Positions 51,526 to 58,918 of a stretch of 64,000 bases of DNA are shown here, piece after piece (the first letter of the stretch is position 1; the number at the start of each line of letters is the position of its first letter). Origin of the DNA: JAUNQW01 sp043424615 (GTDB lineage Bacteria; Bacillota; Bacilli; Lactobacillales; Carnobacteriaceae_A). The position numbers and the translations under genes were made by a program. The notes under the pieces are model-generated. The model was not told where the DNA came from and ran no database searches. It was given only the letters and a program-made list of their open reading frames with translations. Where the stretch lies: NCBI GenBank assembly GCA_043424615.1, contig JBHWOX010000057.1, positions 1-64,000 on the forward strand, given 5' to 3'.

Positions 51526-51882
51526 TTATTTTTCTAAGAATCCTTCAATGTCCTTGAAGTTAACAATGGTTCTTTCTTCTAATAATTCATGCATGCGTTC
51601 AGCTGAACGATCCCAGTCAATTTTGACCACCGCACTATTGTCTAATAATTTTTCAATGGTTCCGACCATGTCTTCATCTCGAAAGCTAAACTCGATGATT
51701 TGACCCTCTTCAGGTCGGATACTTTCTTTGATATAATCAATGATTTTCACGGCATCTTCGTATTCTTTGTCCAATAATTTAGCAATGCGTGAATTTGAGG
51801 ACCCTTTTCTTAATTCAGTTTTAACTAATTCTTTGGTCTTTTCAGACACTTTTATTTCTTGCTTATCTTTTTCTTTTGCCAT
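51526..51882 (-). CDS. DUF2187-like protein with a helical N-terminal domain
   Basis: A 118-residue protein. Residues 1-58 are charged and helical (KTKELVKTELRKGSSNSRIAKLL, in pieces), suggesting a small helix-turn-helix or coiled domain. Residues 58-118 (EEGQIIEFSFRDEDMVGTIEKLLDNSAVVKI in pieces, then TIVNFKDIE) fit the KOW/SH3-like DUF2187 (YkvS) fold. Function unknown. GAGGAGGAAA precedes the ATG. It lies between marR and the TPR gene and is followed by a terminator. Confidence 0.65.
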   Translation of the reverse strand: MAKEKDKQEIKVSEKTKELVKTELRKGSSNSRIAKLLDKEYEDAVKIIDYIKESIRPEEGQIIEFSFRDEDMVGTIEKLLDNSAVVKIDWDRSAERMHELLEERTIVNFKDIEGFLEK

Positions 51883-51945
51883 AGCATTTCCTCCTCAGTC
51901 CTATCGCCACCAATATAGCACACCGGCTAAGATCTTGCTATTAAA

Positions 51946-52398
51946 TTAAGATTCAATATTTTCTTTGACCCGGTCAGCATTTGTACCGGCTTTTTTCAAA
52001 CCTGCACTGATTGTTTCAATTTCTTCATCTGTCAAGACACTAAAGATGTCATAAATTTTTTCTTCGTGGATGGGAAAGATTTTAGTCATTAGTTCTTCCC
52101 CAGCTTCAGTGATGGACACATGTAACATCCGCCGATCTGTTTGGTCGTTGGTTCTCATGATATAGGATTTATCTTCTAACTTATCCAAGACATAGGTCAA
52201 GGAACTATTGGGCAATTTCAAGCGTTCACCAATCTCTTGAATAAAATGTTGACCCTTATGATATAAAAACTCCAAAACCATAAATTCTTTCCAGTTAATT
52301 CCATAGGTTGACATGTCTTTTTTCAAAGCAGATAAAATACTTTCATCAGACCGCATCATAATCCGAAGCAGGCGTAATACATTTTCTTCTCTCGACAT
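51946..52398 (-). CDS. MarR family transcription regulator
   Basis: A 150-residue winged-helix regulator. The DNA-binding core shows IQEIGERLKLPNSSLTYVLDKLEDKSYIMR (about 53-82, in pieces) and the wing DQTDRRMLHVSIT (about 85-97). The start is the ATG behind GGAGGGGG; an ATG five codons earlier overlaps that site. No drug pump or other obvious target is adjacent, so its regulon is unknown. Located directly after the tRNA-Arg terminator. Confidence 0.88.
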   Translation of the reverse strand: MSREENVLRLLRIMMRSDESILSALKKDMSTYGINWKEFMVLEFLYHKGQHFIQEIGERLKLPNSSLTYVLDKLEDKSYIMRTNDQTDRRMLHVSITEAGEELMTKIFPIHEEKIYDIFSVLTDEEIETISAGLKKAGTNADRVKENIES

Positions 52399-52448
52399 TG
52401 TTTCCCCCTCCATCCTTCAGTTCAAAGCGGAGAACTCAGCTATTAATA

Positions 52449-52475
52449 AAAAAAACACCTAAAACATTAGGCGTT
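52449..52475 (-). terminator. Terminator of tRNA-Arg
   Basis: The stem CGCCTAA/TTAGGTG is followed on the minus strand by a run of T. It starts about eight bases beyond the tRNA 3' end. Confidence 0.78.
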
Positions 52476-52481
52476 TTTGGA

Positions 52482-52555
52482 CGATCGTGGAGGGATTCGA
52501 ACCCCCGACATTTCGCTTAGAAGGCGAATGCTCTATCCAGCTGAGCTACACGACC
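52482..52555 (-). tRNA. tRNA-Arg (anticodon UCU)
   Basis: A full cloverleaf can be drawn: acceptor GGTCGTG/CACGATC with one G-T pair, D arm GCTC/GAGC, anticodon arm TTCGC/GCGAA enclosing CTTCTAA (anticodon TCT), and a T arm with GTTCGAATC. The discriminator base is G, and CCA is not encoded. It reads AGA/AGG codons. It has its own strong promoter and terminator. Confidence 0.96.
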
Positions 52556-52574
52556 TTTTATAGCAACGAAGAGT

Positions 52575-52603
52575 ATTATATCGATTTATCGTCTTTTTGT
52601 CAA
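52575..52603 (-). promoter_or_regulatory. Promoter of tRNA-Arg
   Basis: On the minus strand TTGACA (52598-52603), exactly 17 bases, TATAAT (52575-52580): a consensus promoter about 20 bases before the tRNA. Confidence 0.92.
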
Positions 52604-52613
52604 GGGAGTTCAA

Positions 52614-53837
52614 CTAATATTTTAACCAAGGGGAAGTAACTTTAGCAAAGCCCTTAACTCTATACTCATTGCTCTTGTCATCGAAAGTCCAACTGTCGAC
52701 CATTGTTTCTTTTTTCAGACGATTTAAAAGATAGGCGTCTTCAGCTGTTAGCACAATACGATAGGGGTGCAGGATGTCTTTAACTTTTTCATTAATGGCA
52801 TGGTTCAGCCGCTCAATATCTTCTGTTTTCTGAGCAGATAGGACGATACTAGGGTAAATATCGGGAACAAAAGACTCCTCTGCCAAGTCTGCCTTATTAT
52901 AAACCGTCAAGCGTGGAATATGGTGACTATCCATGGCTTCTAATAAGTCGACTACTGTCTGCTCTTGAAGAGTCACATGGTCTGATGAAGCATCAATCAC
53001 GTGGATCAGCAAGTCCATGGTTGTTGTTTCTTCCAAGGTCGATTGGAAAGCTTCAATTAACTCAGTAGGTAAATCTTGAATGAAGCCTACTGTGTCCGTG
53101 AGGGTGGCCTGCATACCTGATTCCAATTGATATTGGCGGGTTAAGGGATCTAAGGTTGCAAACAAAGCATTTTCTTCAAAAGTATCCGCCTGGGTGAGTG
53201 CATTTAAAAGGGTAGATTTGCCGGCATTGGTATAGCCCACTAAACCCATTTGAAAGATATGGTTAGACTGGCGGCGGTCGCGATTTCGTTCACGATGAGC
53301 CTGGAGTTTGACTAATTCTTTTTTGATGTCATTCATCCGACCTTGAATATAACGGCGATCACTTTCCAGCTGAGTTTCTCCGGGTCCGCGTGTTCCAATC
53401 CCTCCCCCTAAACGAGACAGATTCAGTCCTTGGCCAGCCAAGCGAGGAAGCAGATAAGCTTGCTGGGCTAATTCCACCTGCAAGCGTCCTTCCTTGGTTC
53501 GGGCGCGCATAGCAAAAATATCTAAAATCAATTGCATGCGGTCAAGGATTTTCGCTTCTACCTCGGCTTGGATATTGCGAACCTGGCTGGGGCTGAGGGC
53601 CTGATTAAAAATTACAGTAGACAAGTCTAAAGCCTCTACCCTCCGACTTAATTCAGCTAATTTTCCCTTTCCAATAAAAGTTCGGGGATCAACTTGATCA
53701 CGTTTTTGAACTAATTTTTCAACCAGCTGTCCCCCGGCCGTTTGCACCAATTGAGCCAATTCTTCCATAGAATAATCAAACTGCCGGTCACTTTCATCGG
53801 TTTGGACCCCTACAATCATGACTCTTTCATTCAACAT
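52614..53837 (-). CDS. hflX: GTPase HflX
   Basis: Ribosome-splitting GTPase induced in stress. The 407 residues show the HflX N-domain with DRMQLILDIFAMRARTKEGRLQVELAQ (about 93-119, in pieces), the coiled linker, the G domain with GYTNAGKSTLLNAL (about 202-215) and DTVGFIQDLP (about 249-258), and NKADL. AAGGAG precedes the ATG. It follows miaA after 12 bases; the miaA-hflX pairing is common. Confidence 0.95.
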   Translation of the reverse strand: MLNERVMIVGVQTDESDRQFDYSMEELAQLVQTAGGQLVEKLVQKRDQVDPRTFIGKGKLAELSRRVEALDLSTVIFNQALSPSQVRNIQAEVEAKILDRMQLILDIFAMRARTKEGRLQVELAQQAYLLPRLAGQGLNLSRLGGGIGTRGPGETQLESDRRYIQGRMNDIKKELVKLQAHRERNRDRRQSNHIFQMGLVGYTNAGKSTLLNALTQADTFEENALFATLDPLTRQYQLESGMQATLTDTVGFIQDLPTELIEAFQSTLEETTTMDLLIHVIDASSDHVTLQEQTVVDLLEAMDSHHIPRLTVYNKADLAEESFVPDIYPSIVLSAQKTEDIERLNHAINEKVKDILHPYRIVLTAEDAYLLNRLKKETMVDSWTFDDKSNEYRVKGFAKVTSPWLKY

Positions 53838-53849
53838 GCGTTTTTCTCC

Positions 53850-54794
53850 TTATCTCTCTTTCTTTAAAAAGCAGTGAAGGTGTTGCTGAAGTTTTGATAG
53901 GTCTTCAGGATGTTGGACCAAATCTAGCCACACATCCACTGGTGTTCGGTTCCTAAACCAGGTCAACTGACGTTTAGCATAGCGGCGAGACGCTTGCTTC
54001 AAATCCTCTAGGGCTTGGTCCAAGCTCATCTCCCCCCTAAAGTAAGGGAATAATTCTTTGTAGCCAATCCCCTTCGCCCCAGGGACCTCTTCCCCATATT
54101 GCTCATAAAGAGCTTGGGCTTCAGCTAATAGACCTTCTGCCATCATTTGATCCACTCGTTCATTAATACGGTCGTATAAAACTTGACGGTCCGTATTCAA
54201 GCCAATAACAAAAGCAGCATAGTGGCTCTCACGCTCATTTCTTTCCTGTTGAAAAGAAGAAAAAGGCTGGCCGGTTTGGTGGATGACCTCCAAAGCTCGG
54301 ATGAGTCGTTGCTGATTATTGGGGTGGATGTTTTCAGCCGCTAGCGGGTCTCGTTCATGCAAAGCTTGCCATAAATAGCGGTCTGGCTTTTGGCTAGCCA
54401 GCTCCTTTAGTCTTTGGCGGTATTCAGTATTTTTCGGGCTTTCTCCCCCATGGGACACATCATAGAGGAGAGATTCAATGTACAGGCCCGTTCCTCCAAC
54501 AATAAGTGGCAAGTGTTGACGATTAGAAATCTCTCTAATCTTTTGACTGGCCTGCTCTTGAAAATCTGAAGCCGAATAAGGTTCGGTTACTGGAAGAATA
54601 TCCAGTAAATGATGGGGAATCCCTTGCATTTCCTCTGGCTTGATTTTTGCTGTAGCTATATCTAAGTCCTTATAAACCTGCATGGAATCTCCGTTAATCA
54701 CTTCTCCATGAAAGTCTTGGGCGAGTTGAATGCTCAAAGCCGTCTTACCGACAGCAGTTGGGCCAACAATGACGACAATTTTTTCTTTAGCCAT
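53850..54794 (-). CDS. miaA: tRNA dimethylallyltransferase MiaA
   Basis: Prenylates A37 of tRNAs that read codons beginning with U. The 314 residues start MAKEKIVVIVGPTAVGKTALS with the P-loop (about 10-18), then GDSMQVYKDLDIATAK (about 35-50) and the RRYAKRQLTWFRN segment near 280. I start at the ATG behind GGAGGCGG; an upstream ATG eleven codons earlier lacks a better site. Divergent from the SOS polymerase operon. Confidence 0.95.
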   Translation of the reverse strand: MAKEKIVVIVGPTAVGKTALSIQLAQDFHGEVINGDSMQVYKDLDIATAKIKPEEMQGIPHHLLDILPVTEPYSASDFQEQASQKIREISNRQHLPLIVGGTGLYIESLLYDVSHGGESPKNTEYRQRLKELASQKPDRYLWQALHERDPLAAENIHPNNQQRLIRALEVIHQTGQPFSSFQQERNERESHYAAFVIGLNTDRQVLYDRINERVDQMMAEGLLAEAQALYEQYGEEVPGAKGIGYKELFPYFRGEMSLDQALEDLKQASRRYAKRQLTWFRNRTPVDVWLDLVQHPEDLSKLQQHLHCFLKKER

Positions 54795-54852
54795 TTGACC
54801 GCCTCCTTTCTCATTGCTAGCTATCATAAATAAAATAGGTAAAAAATTCCAC

Positions 54853-54881
54853 TTTACACACCGAACATTTGTTCGTATAAT
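54853..54881 (+). promoter_or_regulatory. SOS-controlled promoter of the Y-family polymerase operon
   Basis: TTTACA (54853-54858), 17 bases, TATAAT (54876-54881). The spacer contains a perfect LexA box CGAACATTTGTTCG (54862-54875). Binding would block polymerase access. An AGGAGG follows at 54892-54897. Confidence 0.9.
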
Positions 54882-54904
54882 AGAAATGAATAGGAGGAAG
54901 ACCC

Positions 54905-56184
54905 ATGATTCGTGTCAAATATTCAGACCAGCCTCGTCGTGATATTCTCTGCGTCGATGTTAAGTCTTTTTTGCTTCAGTTGAAGCCGTCGAACGCAATT
55001 TGCATCCCCTAAAAGCTTATATTGCGGTCATGAGTCGTGGGCACCAGCAGGGGGGACTCGTTTTAGCCGCTTCTCCACGAGTAAAAGAAGAATTCGGCAT
55101 TAAAACGGGATCACGAAAGTATGAAATTCCCCCCAACTCCCCTATTCAGTTGGTTAAACCACAGATGGGCTTATATTTGAAAAAAAATGCGGATATTATT
55201 AATATTTTTCGCCAGTATGTCAGCGAAGATGACTTACATATCTATAGTATTGATGAATCTTTTTTAGATGTGACAGCTTCCCACCGGCTCTTCGGCAATA
55301 CTTTTGACATTGCCCGTAAAATTCAAGAGCAGATTTGGAAAGAATTACGTTTGCTAGTGACAATTGGAATTGGTGACAATCCTCTGCTAGCTAAGCTTGC
55401 CTTAGATAATGATGCTAAACACAACCGCCAAAAGGGATATATTGTGCGTTGGACCTATGAATCCGTCCCTGAAACGGTCTGGAAAATTGATCCCATCACA
55501 GACATGTGGGGAATTGGAAAACGGACCCAAAAAAAATTACACCAGCTAGGCATCGATAGCGTTTATGAACTTTCCCAATACGATGTCAACCGCTTAAAAA
55601 AAATGTACGGTATTATTGGCGAACAACTTTTTTATCACGCCCATGGCATTGACCAAAGCATTATTTCTGAAAAATACCAGCCGGTCGCTAGTAGCTTTAG
55701 CCGCAGTCAAATTTTAGAATACGACTACACCCAACTGGACCAGATCAAAATTATCATTAAAGAAATGACCGACTTGGTTGGTGCTCGCCTACGTGAACAC
55801 CGGACTCAAGCTGGCTTGGTTCATCTGACTGTCGGTTATTCACGCCACATCCTATCCAAGGGTTTCAGCCGGCAAAAGTCCATCGATCCCACCAATGAAT
55901 CTCACAAGTTAATTCAAGCTGCTTTAGACTTACTGGATGAATTTTATGACGGACTCCCTGTCCGCATGATTGGGATCAGCTGCGGAAAATTACAAGCTCA
56001 GCATAACATCCAGCTTGATTTATTTGAACAGGCCCAAGACACTCTCCACCGCTTACAATTAGAAAAAACGGTCGACCAAGTCCGATCGCGTTATGGCTAT
56101 TCTTCTCTTGTCCAAGCTTCCAGCCTACTGGACGGAGCTACAGCCATTGACCGCAGTCATTTAATTGGTGGCCATAGGGGGTAA
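54905..56184 (+). pseudogene. Y-family DNA polymerase (UmuC/UvrX/YqjW-type), frameshifted near its start
   Basis: Translesion polymerase of the SOS response. The true start is the ATG at 54905 behind AGGAGG and a LexA-controlled promoter; it reads to ILCVDVKSF with catalytic Asp18. At a run of six T (54967-54972) the frame is lost: seven T would continue into FASVEAVERN, and the frame then stays open to 56184 through YSIDESFLDVT, the little-finger domain and a clamp-binding QLDLF. As sequenced, frame 0 stops after about 35 codons, and the downstream ATG at 55000 would give a protein without the first catalytic Asp. It may be a true mutation, a sequencing slip, or slippage-controlled expression. 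All other motifs are intact, so any loss is recent. Confidence 0.85.
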
Positions 56185-56189
56185 AACTG

Positions 56190-56471
56190 ATGACTCAGCA
56201 GATCATTCAATTAGAAGGCAAAATGACTTCCAAAGATGTCCAAGTTCTATCCATTAAAAAGGGCTATCCTTTATGTCGCTTCTCCTTCCTTACTTACAAT
56301 CAAAAAATTAATGTCCTGCTTAGCAAAAACTTAGCCTTGCGCGCCTTATATGAACTACGACAACATGACCGACTGCGGCTTGATTTGGCAATCAGTTCAA
56401 GCGGCCACTATTGGCTCATCGACTACCAGCTCCAAGGGTCTAATTATCCCTCCGCTAAAAGCTTTGTTTAA
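56190..56471 (+). CDS. Small protein in the SOS polymerase operon, unknown function
   Basis: A 93-residue soluble protein that starts five bases after the polymerase stop behind GGGGG. The sequence is mainly beta-like with alternating hydrophobics (MTQQIIQLEGKMTSKDV, then CRFSFLTYNQKINVLL). It is not the YolD-type partner found next to UvrX/YqjW in Bacillus. The pattern could be an OB-like fold, but that is a guess. Its position implies SOS induction and a role near the polymerase. A terminator follows. Confidence 0.7.
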   Translation: MTQQIIQLEGKMTSKDVQVLSIKKGYPLCRFSFLTYNQKINVLLSKNLALRALYELRQHDRLRLDLAISSSGHYWLIDYQLQGSNYPSAKSFV

Positions 56472-56481
56472 TCCTGCATAT

Positions 56482-56532
56482 AAAAAAAGTAATGGTGTTG
56501 AGCCGGGCTCAATTTCTACCATTACTTTTTTT
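56482..56532. terminator. Bidirectional terminator between the SOS operon and the rhodanese-like gene
   Basis: The outer stem AAAAAAGTAATGGT/ACCATTACTTTTTT and an inner TGAGCC/GGCTCA form a long hairpin with T runs on both strands. Confidence 0.92.
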
Positions 56533-56538
56533 ATTAGC

Positions 56539-56931
56539 TTATTTTCTTTTGATTCGACCGGTCCAAGCTTCATACCCACCTTCTAGGCGATAAATCGGTT
56601 GGTAGCCTTCTTTTTTCAATAGAGCAGACGCTTGTCGGCTAACAGTTTGGCTATCAGCATAAAGATAGACAGGCTTGTCGCGTCTTAATTCTTCCACCCG
56701 CATTTTCAGCTGGGATAGAGGAAGATTGCGAGCACCTAAAATGTGCCCCTTATTAAAATCTGCCGGTTCTCTGAGATCAATCACTTGTTTACGGCGGATA
56801 TCTTTAGCAAATTCTTCTTCAGAAATATCCTGGCCGGCATTTTTTCCCTGAAAGAACCGATACAACCATAAAGCGGCCAAAACCAAAAGGGCAATGACCA
56901 GTAAAATAATGATAATCGTATTAATATCCAT
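56539..56931 (-). CDS. Membrane-anchored rhodanese-like protein lacking the catalytic Cys
   Basis: One N-terminal membrane helix (about 5-25) is followed by a rhodanese domain (about 36-130) with VIDLREPADFNKGHILGARNLPL (50-72, in pieces) and LEGGYEAW near the end. In the active loop, where rhodaneses have Cys (as in YCQSGRRS), the sequence is YADSQTVS, so Ala92 replaces the nucleophile. It should not transfer sulfur by the usual mechanism. Followed upstream by the rhomboid gene on the same strand, with AAAGGA before the ATG. Confidence 0.88.
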   Translation of the reverse strand: MDINTIIIILLVIALLVLAALWLYRFFQGKNAGQDISEEEFAKDIRRKQVIDLREPADFNKGHILGARNLPLSQLKMRVEELRRDKPVYLYADSQTVSRQASALLKKEGYQPIYRLEGGYEAWTGRIKRK

Positions 56932-56954
56932 GACTATTCCTTTCTGATTATTTA

Positions 56955-57602
56955 TTATCTCATCCCAATAAAGAGCACGATGGCAGCGGAAAGCACTCCC
57001 AATATGGCGTGGGTCCAGCGGGTTTGGGATTCATTAAAGCTTAAGGCGGCTGCTGTGAAGTAACCACCGACTAGACCACCAACATGCCCCGCCATGTCCA
57101 CTCCTGAACTCACTAGGTTGAAAGCGATATTTACCACAATTAAAATCAAATAATTTTTAGCCACGGCCTGCAAGTAAGGATTATTAGGTTGGGCTTTGGC
57201 TAAAACCAAGGTGGTGGATAATAAACCAAAAACAGCCGTAGACGCCCCTGCAGAAACAGCATCATTAAAAGCAAAAGAAAAGATGTTTCCCATTAAACCA
57301 CTCATTAAAAAGATGAGGGCATACTTCCAATGGCCGTAGATCCGCTCTAAATCACTTCCCAAGTAATATATAATCAAGCCGTTCATAATCAAATGAACCA
57401 AACCGATATGTAAAAAGATGGGAGTGAGAAAGCGCCAGAATTGTCCCCCTTGGATGAATGGATTAAATTTAGCTCCAAACAAAATTAAGGTGGCTGTGTT
57501 TTGGCTTGAAGAATGGATTTCCATCAGGACTAACAGGATGACCATCACGATGAGGAAAAAATAAGTGACCAGCGGCTGTTGGGAGTTTGGCTTCCCTTTC
57601 AT
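56955..57602 (-). CDS. Rhomboid intramembrane serine protease
   Basis: A 215-residue membrane protein with six or seven helices. The catalytic dyad is Ser121 in GASTAVFG and His173 in GHVGG; Asn74 in HLIMNGL forms the oxyanion site. This is the GlpG/YqgP-type core. I start at MKGKPNSQQ behind AGGAG; the frame extends ten codons upstream, toward the rpmG terminator. It lies between rpmG and the rhodanese-like gene. Substrates unknown. Confidence 0.93.
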   Translation of the reverse strand: MKGKPNSQQPLVTYFFLIVMVILLVLMEIHSSSQNTATLILFGAKFNPFIQGGQFWRFLTPIFLHIGLVHLIMNGLIIYYLGSDLERIYGHWKYALIFLMSGLMGNIFSFAFNDAVSAGASTAVFGLLSTTLVLAKAQPNNPYLQAVAKNYLILIVVNIAFNLVSSGVDMAGHVGGLVGGYFTAAALSFNESQTRWTHAILGVLSAAIVLFIGMR

Positions 57603-57622
57603 GGCATACTCCTCTCTCAAGA

Positions 57623-57664
57623 TATAAAACAAAAGCTAACTTCAAGTTAGGCTTAAAGTTAGCT
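57623..57664 (-). terminator. Terminator of rpmG
   Basis: The stem AGCTAACTT/AAGTTAGCT with a 13-base loop is followed on the minus strand by TTTGTTTTA. It ends just before the rhomboid gene's binding site. Confidence 0.75.
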
Positions 57665-57675
57665 CCATGACTATT

Positions 57676-57828
57676 TTATTTTTTAGTCTCACGATGAACG
57701 GTCATTTTACGTTCACGTGGGCAATATTTTTTCATTTCGATTCGATCTGGTTGGTTGCTTTTATTTTTTGTAGTAATGTAGTTTTGTTCTTTACAATCCG
57801 TACATTCTAAAGTAATATTCACGCGCAT
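57676..57828 (-). CDS. rpmG: 50S ribosomal protein L33
   Basis: A 50-residue protein: MRVNITLECTDCKEQNY with one CxxC pair, then KYCPRERKMTVHRETKK. The second zinc pair is reduced to a single Cys (CPRER), as is usual in one of the L33 paralogues of enterococci and relatives. GGGGGATG precedes the ATG. It stands alone between terminator and intergenic region. The 190 bases upstream (57829-58018) contain the promoter of the next plus-strand gene; I could not assign the rpmG promoter with confidence. Confidence 0.95.
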   Translation of the reverse strand: MRVNITLECTDCKEQNYITTKNKSNQPDRIEMKKYCPRERKMTVHRETKK

Positions 57829-57980
57829 AAAACATCCCCCTTACTGAGTGAAATTTAGACAAAAGTCATTACCAAAATATACTATCATATTGAACAAAAT
57901 TAATCTAGCATTTTTTCAATTATCCTAAAAAATTAATTTTTAATTCGTAGGCTATAGCAGAAGCTCTTAAGAGAATATGT

Positions 57981-57986
57981 TACAAT
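57981..57986 (+). promoter_or_regulatory. Extended -10 box upstream of the 58.0-kb gene pair
   Basis: TGTTACAAT (TGn plus TACAAT) about 32 bases before the start of the next gene; no clear -35 box. Confidence 0.45.
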
Positions 57987-58018
57987 TTAACAGAATAGAG
58001 CTGAAAGGTGGAAGGTAA

Positions 58019-58375
58019 ATGAACACATGGATGTTAGCCCTTATATTTTTTATTATTGCTGTTGCCCTCTTACTGGTCTCCTTCTTTAAAAAAGAAGATT
58101 CTGTCCAACTTCGCGAAGAAATGGAAGAAATCATGCTCGACCTCTTCCATGAAAATAATAAATTAAAAAAACGCCTCAGCCAAATTGAGGCGGAGTTGGA
58201 TTTGCATTCTCCTGAAGAAAGAGTGAGAAAACAAGTCCTGCCAACGACTCAACACCAGGTGGTAAAATTATATAGCCGTGGGCAAAGCAAGCAAGAGATT
58301 GCTGAGACCTTAAATTTATCCCTCTTAGCGGTTGAAGACATTATCCAATCATACATTGCTGAAAGTACGAACTAG
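58019..58375 (+). CDS. Membrane-anchored coiled-coil protein with a C-terminal helix-turn-helix-like motif
   Basis: A 118-residue protein: one N-terminal membrane helix (about 4-24), a charged coiled coil (about 30-65) and a C-terminal segment VVKLYSRGQSKQEIAETLNLSLLAVEDIIQ (about 81-110, in pieces) that has the spacing of a sigma-region-4-like helix-turn-helix. The arrangement recalls SwrB/DUF6115-type proteins of Bacillus, but I cannot assign it firmly. GGAAGG precedes the ATG. It is probably cotranscribed with the next gene, which starts 16 bases later. Confidence 0.75.
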   Translation: MNTWMLALIFFIIAVALLLVSFFKKEDSVQLREEMEEIMLDLFHENNKLKKRLSQIEAELDLHSPEERVRKQVLPTTQHQVVKLYSRGQSKQEIAETLNLSLLAVEDIIQSYIAESTN

Positions 58376-58390
58376 GTGAAGGTGAACGCT

Positions 58391-58840
58391 ATGAAAATAA
58401 CAAAACATACCTTACGAACTGCTGGTCTGTCATTCTTAGTGGCTGGTATACTGGCAGCCTTATTCGCCATCATCTCTCCTACAAGCCCGCCCGACGCCTC
58501 CGCAGACACGTCCTCTGCATCCCAAGTGGATTCAGCGGCTCCAGCTGAAAATAGCAAAGAGGTCTTGGAAGAAAAAGAAGCACGGACCATCCAGGTCCAA
58601 CCTAAGCAGGAAGGCCAAGGACAAACGACCAGCTTTGAAGTCAAAGATGAGGACAATGCCGAATCCATTAGCCAACGCCTAGCCGAAGCGGGATTGGTTG
58701 ATGACGCCAAAGAATATCAAGAATTTTTAACGGCTAATGGTTATCATGAAAAACTCGTCGCCGGCCAGTACGATTTAAACGACCAAATGTCTTATAAAGA
58801 TATTGCTGAGAGCTTGACCCAAACAGCTGATCAATCATAA
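58391..58840 (+). CDS. Membrane-anchored protein with an MltG (YceG)-like LysM-type subdomain only
   Basis: A 149-residue protein with a basic N-terminus and a membrane helix or signal (about 8-30), a low-complexity linker rich in Ser, Ala and Glu (about 32-80), then FEVKDEDNAESISQRLAEAGLVDD and GQYDLNDQMSYKDIAESLT (read in pieces). The latter follow the N-terminal non-catalytic subdomain of MltG, the endolytic transglycosylase. The catalytic domain is absent. It could bind peptidoglycan or regulate a wall enzyme; the class B PBP gene lies convergent just downstream. Start at ATG behind AAGGTG. Confidence 0.7.
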   Translation: MKITKHTLRTAGLSFLVAGILAALFAIISPTSPPDASADTSSASQVDSAAPAENSKEVLEEKEARTIQVQPKQEGQGQTTSFEVKDEDNAESISQRLAEAGLVDDAKEYQEFLTANGYHEKLVAGQYDLNDQMSYKDIAESLTQTADQS

Positions 58841-58875
58841 TAGAATCGCCATCGCTTGGACAGCGCCATAAAAAG

Positions 58876-58913
58876 AAAAAGCAGCGCCTATCGTCATAGG
58901 TTGCTGCTTTTTT
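58876..58913. terminator. Bidirectional terminator between the MltG-like gene and the PBP gene
   Basis: The stem AAAAAGCAGC with GCTGCTTTTT, extended by CCTAT/ATAGG, has T runs on both strands. Confidence 0.9.
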
Positions 58914-58918
58914 ACTTG

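Noticed and set aside
57676..57828. Loss of one zinc Cys in L33 as part of the Cys-loss pattern
   Set aside because: The CPRER form is usual for one L33 paralogue in related bacteria, so it is not a peculiarity of this genome.
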